Under the pieces are notes generated by a model that saw only the letters and a list, made by a program, of their open reading frames with translations, had not been told where the DNA came from and did not search any database. Of a stretch of DNA of 64,000 nt, positions 56,555-64,000 are shown piece after piece. The stretch comes from Cryptomeria japonica (lineage: Eukaryota; Streptophyta; Pinopsida; Cupressales; Cupressaceae): contig NW_026729289.1 of assembly GCF_030272615.1 (NCBI RefSeq), positions 49,088-113,087 of the forward strand, read 5' to 3'. Position numbers and translations under genes: made by a program. How positions within the stretch are numbered: position 1 is the stretch's first letter; every line of letters begins with the position of its first letter.

Positions 56555-56624
56555 CTGCACGGGCTATGTAGAATGAAACGATCGACGATGAGCAGAGCCA
56601 AAGCATAGCAATCTTTATTTCCAA

Positions 56625-57015
56625 GTATATAACATTATAGTTTATAGTTTTAGATAAATGAAATGCTAAGCATATGGAAAAAGAGCCATTTTAAAATTGG
56701 TAGTGATCAAATATTCAAAGTTTTAGATAAATGTCCAAGTATATAACATTATAGTTTATAGTTTAAATATCCAAGTATATAACATTATAATCTTTACATA
56801 TAATACATTAGACAAGCCAATGCTTTAGGAACTTCATCAAACTTGGAAAGATTGATATTGTGATCAATAATGCCTATAACAACTATTTTATTTGGTTTCT
56901 TTCCTAATTATAACTAAATCAATCGAACCAATAAATGTATAGCTTTATTGAATACAATCATGTGTATTGAGAGAAGATTAATCCCTAAGCCTTAGACAAA
57001 CAAATTCTTTTTCAA
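56625..57015. other. Upstream of GH17 copy C, short repeats
   Basis: CCAAGTATATAACATTATAG occurs at 56621, 56735 and (variant) 56771. Copy C's homology to copy B stops here, so the gene's true 5' end and promoter were replaced. Confidence 0.6.
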
Positions 57016-57300
57016 AGCTCCATCTTAAATTCAAAACTTATGAAATCCAATACAACTATTTTTTTGATTTCTAAGAATAATTTCCGAAACTATATTCCTC
57101 TCCTCAACAAAATCAACAAACACTGATTTGTCACCAATCATGTAAAAAGATGTTCCTTGGTCTAAAATATATCCTTTGTAACTTAAAGTACCCCTTCCAT
57201 GATTTGGTTTATAATTATTTTTGTTGTTCCTTAAGAGGCAATTGCCAAAATATTATGATTTTAAGCTAGGTAATCTTTTTCCTTGTTCTATATAGACTTG
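57016..57300 (-). pseudogene. Copia gag-end/protease fragment
   Basis: The minus strand encodes GRGTLSYKGYILDQGTSFYM and GDKSVFVDFVEERN, resembling the copia protease start (WILDSGAS.HM.GD...F..F). The catalytic DSGA reads DQGT, so it is inactive. A degraded knuckle-like stretch precedes it. Confidence 0.55.
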
Positions 57301-57855
57301 CTACAATTTATGCTTATATTTAGCCAATAGGATTTTTCTAGGTGGGCAACACCCCACCAAAAGTGTCTCATGCATGTCAAAAAGGCTCTGATGCTGAGTT
57401 TGTTTTGATTAATTTTCTATTGGTGGGAATATTTTGGGGTTGCTGAGCATGCTTGTTTATAAAGTAATATGTTATTTAAAACCATTAAATTCATCCAACT
57501 GTCACCTCAAATAATTTGATGGAACCATATGTTTTTAAAAAGACCCACTAAATACTAAATTGGTACATTATTTTGTCGTTCAACAAAAACACTTACATTT
57601 ACCTTGATTCAAATAAAAATATCGATTTGTTTAGTAGGTGAGAAGATTCTCATGTAGGCAAGCAGACCTTTCTATAAAGAAAAAAAACATTTGACTTGTT
57701 AAAATAATAACATTCGTTAAGCCTATGCATGATAGGGAGATGCCACACCAATGTTTACATGGTTTTTAGAAGATTGAAACTTACTATGCCAATGTTTATT
57801 GCCTCCATAAAAAATGTCTATGCATTTCACAATTAATGAAACATGGCATTCATTT
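57301..57855. other. No gene seen
   Basis: AT-rich. GCCTATGCATGATAGGGAGA and duplicated ACCAATGTTTA(C/T) phrases were noted; nothing else was recognised. Confidence 0.35.
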
Positions 57856-58300
57856 ATTCAGTTAAAGTTGATTTTGGATCTAAAACAAAATTTTTTTATC
57901 ACAAATAAATCTTTCGAAAACAAAATAATTGACTTCCAATTATTTATTTGATTTTTATGTCTTTTCTTAGGAAGGAGTTTAGGAAGGAGTTTACTAATTC
58001 TTCTATTTATTTTGTTTCCTTAAGAGCCATTCTCAAAAGATTCATTATACATGAGAAATAAATTATTTACAATCAAATTTAAATCATCTTAACAAATCTC
58101 ACTTAGCAAGCCATCAATGCTAGATGATTTAGCATTTTTTAGAAAGTGCATAGCCTTGAGAATATCATCTTTGTTTAGCTTATTAGACTCTTTATTGACA
58201 TTTTTAAGGATAATATTCTTACACATCTCTTTATGATATTTTATTTCCCACATTCTCAATGATTCTGATAGTTCTAATATTTTTAACAGCATTTGTTGGG
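57856..58300 (-). pseudogene. LINE reverse transcriptase fragment
   Basis: The minus strand from 58292 encodes LNKDDILKAMHFLKNAKSSS followed by IDGLLSEIC, matching the non-LTR RT block 'I..AI..LK..KSPG.DGL..EF'. The next residues (YNESFENGS... and later NNWKSIILFS) fit the following RT blocks with stops in between. It is a short dead fragment. Confidence 0.65.
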
Positions 58301-59560
58301 CTTCACAAAGTATTATTAGTTTAATTTAAGATAGTAATGCTTATAGAAAGATTAAAAATAAAGTCTAATTTTAAATCTATAGATAATTTAAGAATTGAAA
58401 TAATTAGAAATAAATATTGAGATTTAAATTTTTTTTCATAATATTATTTTGCAAGCACGTCTAGTCAATAGAATAATTATGTCAAAACAATAGATAATTT
58501 AAAAATAAGTTGAAAACTAAAATCTAAATTAAAAAGAAACTTTCTATTATTATTTTTTATTATGACTAGATAACACATAATTTAAAAATAAGTTAAAGAC
58601 TAAAATCTAAATTAAAAAGAAACTTTCTATTTTATATATATAAAGAAACAAATCTAATTTAAAAAGCAACTTCCTACTATTATTATTTATTAAATGTAAA
58701 AAACAATTATATTTTTAAATCTATATTTTAAAAAACTTCTAATTTAAAAAAATATGTTTTTAAATCTATATTTAAAAAAAAACTTATATTTTTATTTTTT
58801 TTGTATGCAAATCATTTCATATTCTAAACAAGGCTCTAAAATTTATATTTTTAAATCTAAATTTAAAAACTTCTATGTTTTTCATGCAAATCATTTCATA
58901 TTCTAAAATAAGACTAAATTGCAATAAATATAAACCATATGAAATTAATTAACCTATGTTAAGGGTAAATATTTGTAAAAATTGATATCTCTCAACGTCA
59001 TCTACATAAATTTTATTTATAGAATATAGGTATGCTAGTTTATAGTACACATCATTGTGTCCTGAATTTCTCTCACTATTGACTTTACGTTCCATTTCAT
59101 CTTTAAAAAAATTAAAAAATAAGATCGACAAAGATTTTTAAAATGATTTCTTTAATAAATATCTATAAACCACTCTTACCTAAACATTTTGAATCAAATT
59201 TACGCTTGCCATCAAAGACCAATTTCTTCTCACTACTATTAGAAACAAATATTGAAATTTAAACCTTTTTTTAATGATATTATTTTCCAAACATGTATAG
59301 TCAATAGCACACTTTATAGTACACGTCTTTGTGTTCAAAATTTCAAACACTATTGATTTTACCTTCCATTTCATCTTAAAAACAATTTTAAAATAGAAAC
59401 GACAAAGATGGTTGAAAAATTAAAAAAAATAAATAAATTTCTAAACCACTCATACCTAAACATTTTGCATCAAATTTAAGCTTGCATCATCCACACAATC
59501 TTAGGATAGACGCTACAAAGACTGCGTGTATTTTCTCTCCGACGACCAAGTCATTTCGCG
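58301..59560. other. AT-rich region with duplicated blocks upstream of kinase 2
   Basis: Segments 59085-59240 and 59350-59490 are related (CCATTTCATCTTA/T AAA, CATCAAATTTA(C/A)GCTTGC), as is 18341-18440. Segments 58490-58560 and 58575-58625 share AATTTAAAAATAAGTT(G/A)A. No gene was recognised. Confidence 0.5.
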
Positions 59561-59806
59561 GAAAGCTTTCTAATATATATCTTTTCAAGTGTATTTAGGC
59601 ATATGCACTCACTGGTTTAGCAATAGTTGAGCGTTAATTTACTCTGAAGGAGCTCAAATTGTCAGACGTATGCAGGTGAAGATTCATTTCACAGAGCTCA
59701 AATTTTCAGATGTGTAAAGGTGCATTTGCACCGTCCCGTACAAAAGAACCAACTAGAAATTTGAGCATCTTTTAGGGATTTTTTTTTGGGAAATGACTCT
59801 TATTTG

Positions 59807-60946
59807 ATGGCACTAACACTTCAGAAATTTCTGATTATAATTCTCTCGGAGATTCTTGTTGCTGTCCTTGTTGCTTTGATTTTTGCATTTCTATTCTGGC
59901 AGAGGCGTCGGCTAAGACCGACCCAGAGGTGTGCAGCTTAGTCGGATGCACTGCGTCCGCAAAGGTGGGCCCAAAGGTTCACTCACAACCAGGTGAAGAC
60001 CGCAACCAGCAATTTCAGACATAAGTTGGGGAGCGGCGGATTCGGCACAGTGTTCAAAGGAACTCTACCAGACGTTACGCTTGTAGCCGTAAAGAAACTG
60101 GAGAGTTCAAAGCAATGTGAAAAGCAATTCCGAGCGGAAATCAACTCTGTGGGAATCATAAATCATGCGAATTTGGTGAGGCTTAGAGGATTTTGTGCAC
60201 AAGGATCGCGAAGGTTACTGGTTTATGATTACATGCCCAACGGCTCTCTAAATTCTTTTCTTTTCACCAATAATTCGAAACACCAATCGAAGATACTGGA
60301 TTGGAGAACCCGATTTGAGATTGCATTGGGTACTGCAAAAGGATTACTTTATCTCCATGAGCAATGCAGCGATCGCATCATTCACGGCGACATAAAGCCC
60401 GAAAACATTCTGCTAGATAAGGATTTTACTCCCAAGTTGGGGGATTTTGGCTTAGCAAAGCTTGTGGGTAGAGATTTCAGCAAGGTGGTAACTGCTACGA
60501 GAGGAACGAGAGGATACTTGGCTCCTGAATGGCTCTCTGGCCTTCCCATCACTCCCAAGGTTGATGTCTACAGTTTCGGCATGACTCTCTTGGAAATTAT
60601 ATCTGGCCGGAGAAATCTGGACCTAAATGTGCAAGAATCAAGTAGGTACTACTTTCCAGCCTGGGTTAAAGAGCAAATTTGTGAGAGAAACATGATAAAT
60701 ATTGTGGATAAAAGGATTGCAAGTGATGCAGATGTGGAAGAGGTGAGAAGATCTGCCCTGGTAAGTTTGTTATGCATTCAAAATGATGAGAAGGCCAGAC
60801 CGAACATGGCACAAGTGGTGCTGATGCTTCAAGGTAAGACAGAGCCTCACGCCTCACAGATTCCAAGCGTGACCAACCAGCGAGTAGAAGACCGACGGAA
60901 CACTGATGGCGATGGCGATTATAGCGATACCGATTGCATTGTTTGA
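59807..60946 (+). pseudogene. Receptor-like Ser/Thr kinase, copy 2, with premature stop
   Basis: Starts MALTLQKFLIIILSEILVAV like the intact paralogue at 13314. The membrane helix (about residues 8-31) and basic run are kept, but codon 45 is TAG (59939-59941). The kinase frame continues from there without an indel: GSGGFGTVF, VAVKKL, HGDIKPENILLD, DFGLAKL, GYLAPEWLSG and the tail ending SDTDCIV. No ATG exists between the stop and the start of the kinase domain; the first Met codon downstream of the stop is inside the kinase N-lobe/hinge region (YDYMPNGS). A complete kinase could only come from readthrough or an unseen splice. HGD marks it as non-RD. Catalytic residues are all intact, so the stop may be recent. 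Confidence 0.85.
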
Positions 60947-61500
60947 AATTACATGAGCGCTTGGTCAAGCTTAAATAATGTCCGTATATGTTATTTTCGT
61001 TTCACTTGTTTGGAGAGCCAATAAAGATGTAGGAGAAGAAAGTAGAATTGTCTGTTTGACCTTGGGTGTGAGAGAGTGTGATGGAGTATTGTGATTTTTT
61101 CTTAGGAGGAAAAATGAAATGTATGGGTCCCTTTCTTGATGTAAATTTTTAATGGTAATGGTATTGAATTTAATGTTCATTAGTTTTGTACACCAGCAAT
61201 ATATTAACATTGATGAAAGAGGAAGAAATAGATTATCTTATTCAGTTTAAGAAGTATATGTTGAATGAAAGGATTTTAATGGTTTAATACGCATATGTTA
61301 AATGAATGGATTAGTAATCATTGTTTTTTTTAAATAAGGTTGATATGTTTATATGTTTAAAGGTGAAATTTATTTATTCATGTCATTTTTTCATTAGTTT
61401 TAGATCTACTTTTATGAAGTGTTCTAAATATAAGTGCATATTAACAGGTGACAAATTCTTGTTGTTATTTTAGTCTACTCTGTAATGATTAAATATATGT
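60947..61500. other. 3' flank of kinase 2
   Basis: Segment 61010-61080 resembles the 3' flank of kinase 1 in reverse (TAGAATTGTCTGTTTGACCTTG). The rest is AT-rich with no gene. Confidence 0.45.
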
Positions 61501-62840
61501 TTCACATTCATTAGTGGTGCAAGAGCACTTAAGGTTTAGTCAATGTGTCAATTTGGTGTTTTGAGTCTTAGGAGTTAGGGTTAGGTTTATTTTGATTCAA
61601 TAAGGTCCGTTGAGACCATTTGTAATGTTATTTCATGTTTTTGGATCTATTTGTCAAAACTAGAGTCATGATTTTTAAATTTGTAAAGTTACTCAAAATG
61701 TTATCATTTTTGTTATCGGGATAAGCTATACCAATAAGATGTCATTGGGATAAAAAGTTGTCATTACTGTTATCGAGATAGGTTAAACCAATAAGGGTAT
61801 CATTATTGTGGTTATCGGGATAGTTTATACTATTGATTTTGCAAAATCTTGTTCAGTCGACTTCGAATAGTTATTTCGATAAAGTATCAATATAGGCATT
61901 AGGATAGTTAACCCAATATGCATCATTGTGGTGGAAAGCTGTCATCGGAATAGCTAATCCGATAAGGTTGTCATCACTATAATTTACACTATCGGGATTA
62001 CAAAATGTTGTTCAGCCGACTTCGATGGGTTATACCAATAGACCTTCAAATGTTTTGTTCAGCATAAGCTATACCGATATGAGTGATATCAGGGTAGGTT
62101 GTTCTGTCAAAATTACATGAAATATTTACTTTGCCTTGAAGAGTTATTATGATGAGCGATCAAAAAGTTCATGATTGAAGTTACTAATCTAACATCGGCA
62201 CCCAACATTGATTTAGCATATCAACATTGCTATTCTGACACCTGTGTCCAACAACGACTCATCAGTTTTTGAATTTGAACAGTCATGCAATCCAATGGTC
62301 ACAGTGGGAAAATTCAAGTTTGGTATAAATTGTATGAGCAACGAGTAGAGAACGAGAGGTAGAGAGAGAGAGAGAACTGGGGGAATTCTACAATGTAAAC
62401 TCAGTGTTTTAAAAAAAAAAAAATTGAAATCATTGGCTCTGTGTTGAAATCTTATTTTCTACAATTCGCTCTGTTTCTGTTTTTGCTCAATTTTTGTATT
62501 TACATATTTCTATTTGGATTCAAACAATTTAAGTGAGCAAATGTGGGTGTAGAGTGTGAGTTACCTTCCATTGCCGATGATTCAAAATTATGAGTTGTTA
62601 AAAAGACTCTACAGATTATGTTCATGAGATTGCCTGGTAGCGAGGATAGCTAGGGTTATAACAGAATTTTGACTGTTCTCCTTGACTCGGTTGTTATGAC
62701 ATCTTGTATTGCTAATTTGATGAACCTGTAAGTTTGTTTCGTTGAAATCTGACTGTTCACTTGTAGCAGAGAGTCTCTAAAAAGGGTATTCTGTGTTTTG
62801 AATGTTGTATGTTTGTAGAAAGGGGTTTTGTATTACATCA
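61501..62840 (+). repeat. Probable 5' LTR of a Gypsy element
   Basis: The LTR end is placed at 62840 (TTACATCA) by the following Met-type primer binding site. The LTR start is not fixed, because the 3' LTR lies outside the window. Segment 61690-62110 carries irregular repeats of the form TTATCGGGATAG(G/T)TTATACC(A/G)AT. A GA run lies at 62355-62375. Confidence 0.5.
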
Positions 62841-62841
62841 A

Positions 62842-62856
62842 GCGGTATCATAGCAA
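62842..62856 (+). other. Primer binding site of the right-edge Gypsy element
   Basis: GCGGTATCATAGCAAG resembles the initiator-Met site TGGTATCAGAGC with mismatches, two bases after the inferred LTR end. Confidence 0.6.
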
Positions 62857-62924
62857 GGGAGTAGATTCCTTGAAAGGAGATTCTAGAAGTTTGAAAGAAG
62901 AGTGAGTAAGTGAGTACAGACAAG

Positions 62925-64000
62925 ATGCCTCCTAAGAGAGAAGAATACAAGGCTGCAGGAGTCCTATAATGTTGTGTTGGCAAGGCTTGAAGCCTTAGAG
63001 TCTAATCAGAGAAGGAATGTTGATTTGGGAGATGTGAGTGAAGAAGAAGAAGTAGAAGGAGAAGAGAAATTGGACCCTGAGGAATAGAGGACAATCAGAC
63101 TTATAAAAGTAGTTTAAGGTGATAAACATAAGGTGAAAGTTGAATTGCCTATGTATGGAGGTAATTTGGATGAAGAAGAGCTTCTAGATTGGATTGCAGC
63201 TATGGACAATCACTTTGAATGTGAAGATGTTCCTAATGAGAAACATGTGAAGATAGCAAAGACAAAGCTAAAAGGACATGCATTATTATGGTGGGACTAT
63301 GAACAAGTTGAGAGGAGAAAGAGAGGTAAAGAAAAAATAGTTTCTTGGGACTGGATGGTTGCTAAACTTAAGTGTAAGTTTCTTCCTAAAGATTATGAAG
63401 TTCAATTGTATAAGAAACTCCAAGGTTTGAAACAAAAAGAGTTATACATCAAAACTTATACTGATGAATTTTACAAGTTGAGCATAAGATCAAGTACGAT
63501 GGAAGATGAGGTTGAAAAGGTTGGTAGATACCTTGGTGGACTTAGATTTAACATTCAAGATGAACTAGTTGTGGCAAATTCAAGGATAGTAGATGAATGT
63601 TTTCAATTGGCCATTAGAGTGGAATAAAAGATCAAGAGGAGACAAGATAAGACAAATAGGGGTAGAGGCAAATTTTCTACTTCAAGACAATCAAATGAAA
63701 TCCAAGAAGATGCAAACAAGAGTCAAGAGAAAGGTGCAAATTTCAGAGGTAGAGGCACAAGAGGCAGATTTGGTGGAGGTAGGAGTTCCAATACATTTTC
63801 AGGTAGGTGTTGTAATTGTCAAGAGTTTGGACACCAAGCATTAAAATATCTTGAGAGACAAGGATCTACATCAAGTGGTGAAAGAAGGGGTGAAAAGAGA
63901 GTCCAAATTGTGCAGGAAGATGAAGGTGAAAGTGCCAGCCCTCCAAATTATGATGTTGCTCCAGAAGTAGGTGAAGCATTGATGCTGAAAAAAACACTTT
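62925..64000 (+). pseudogene. Gypsy (chromovirus-like) gag, cut by the window edge
   Basis: ATG at 62925 opens MPPKREEYKAAG but shifts frame by 62970. An open piece at 63133-63627 carries the Retrotrans_gag core: LPMYGGNLDEEELLDWIAAM, KIAKTKLKGHALLWWDY, LKCKFLPKDYEVQLYKKLQG, and later LGGLRFNIQDEL. After a stop, another frame has an Arg/Gly-rich stretch (FRGRGTRGRFGGGRSS) and a knuckle CCNCQEFGHQALKYL in which the last Cys is Tyr. Protease and pol would follow beyond 64000. Frame changes and stops make it inactive. Confidence 0.82.

Larger units (their letters stand above)
41571..56606 (-). pseudogene. GH17 beta-1,3-glucanase, copy C, split by a 12.4 kb transposon
   Basis: Exon 1 remnant 56606-56555 encodes MLWLCSSSIVSFYIARA and has donor GTGAGG, but the upstream ATG used by copy B is gone and a 4-base insertion shifts the frame. 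Exon 2 starts at 55051 (after CAGCAG) and runs to VGNEVFASRT at about 54745. There the transposon lies between two GTGTT copies, and the gene resumes at 42335. The second half has a deletion of about 20 bases after LNNSFP (about 42208), a TGA in KFL*DNG (about 42180), then a good stretch with VITESGWP and IETYIFALFNENQK. It ends VVYIYLTV like copy B. Both catalytic Glu codons survive. It was disabled by several independent lesions. Confidence 0.9.

Noticed and set aside
1-64000. tRNA or rRNA genes
   Set aside because: No cloverleaf with A and B boxes and no rRNA-like block was noticed. The only tRNA-related sequences are retroelement primer binding sites.

Overview
The window is plant nuclear DNA, most likely from a gymnosperm (conifer-like). 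It has few genes, a 2.4 kb intron swollen by a retrotransposon, nested and decayed LTR elements of several families, and spliceosomal introns with GT..AG ends. No bacterial-type feature, rRNA, tRNA or CRISPR array was seen. The conifer assignment is inference; the plant assignment rests on plant-type GH17 glucanase, plant receptor-like kinase, Tat-type Gypsy and plant mobile domain sequences.

Host genes. One apparently intact beta-1,3-glucanase gene (GH17, minus strand) lies at 8050-4507, with a signal-peptide exon, a long intron and a catalytic exon. A second GH17 copy (exon pieces at 56606-56555, 55051-54740 and 42335-41571) is split by a 12.4 kb DNA transposon and also carries a small deletion and a stop. 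Intron sequence of a third copy lies at 1-139 and 3590-4440. Two related kinase-only receptor-like kinases lie at 13314-12193 (minus, intact) and 59807-60946 (plus, interrupted by a stop after the membrane segment).

Mobile DNA, left to right. A solo LTR (145-3584, TSD TCTTC) is interrupted by a complete 3 kb LTR element (471-3437, TSD AATAA). That element's only gene encodes a coiled coil, a G-patch and two CCHC knuckles. A solo LTR of a Tat-like family (6568-7333, TSD CATAT) sits in the GH17 intron. Then come copia gag remains, a TIR/MITE-like element (10748-11249), a copia RNase H scrap and a 1.06 kb LINE-like insertion with 17 bp TSDs (16724-17779). A complete 13 kb Tat-like Gypsy element (19537-32525, TSD CAAGT) keeps gag-protease and the integrase tail, has lost RT/RNase H and the integrase core, and carries an antisense plant-mobile-domain ORF. 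Further right are two decayed copia elements in opposite orientations, a gypsy 3' end, a foldback hairpin, copia and LINE scraps and, at the right edge, the 5' end of another Gypsy element.

The most novel-looking object is the 42336-54739 transposon. It has imperfect TIRs with a shared GTGCACAAAGATGGTGGT core and a 5 bp TSD (GTGTT). Its roughly 957-codon transposase frame has an acidic triad spaced 89 and 32 residues and the motifs SDNCTAQFKN and EAGHGKGEHDG. A convergent second gene has many small exons. The element also carries three clusters of GCGCGTACGCGC-like motifs near its ends and promoter, a 2 kb polypyrimidine tract, and a 359 bp tandem array in which each unit carries a copy of the TIR core. 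I do not recognise it as hAT, MULE, CACTA, PIF/Harbinger or mariner.
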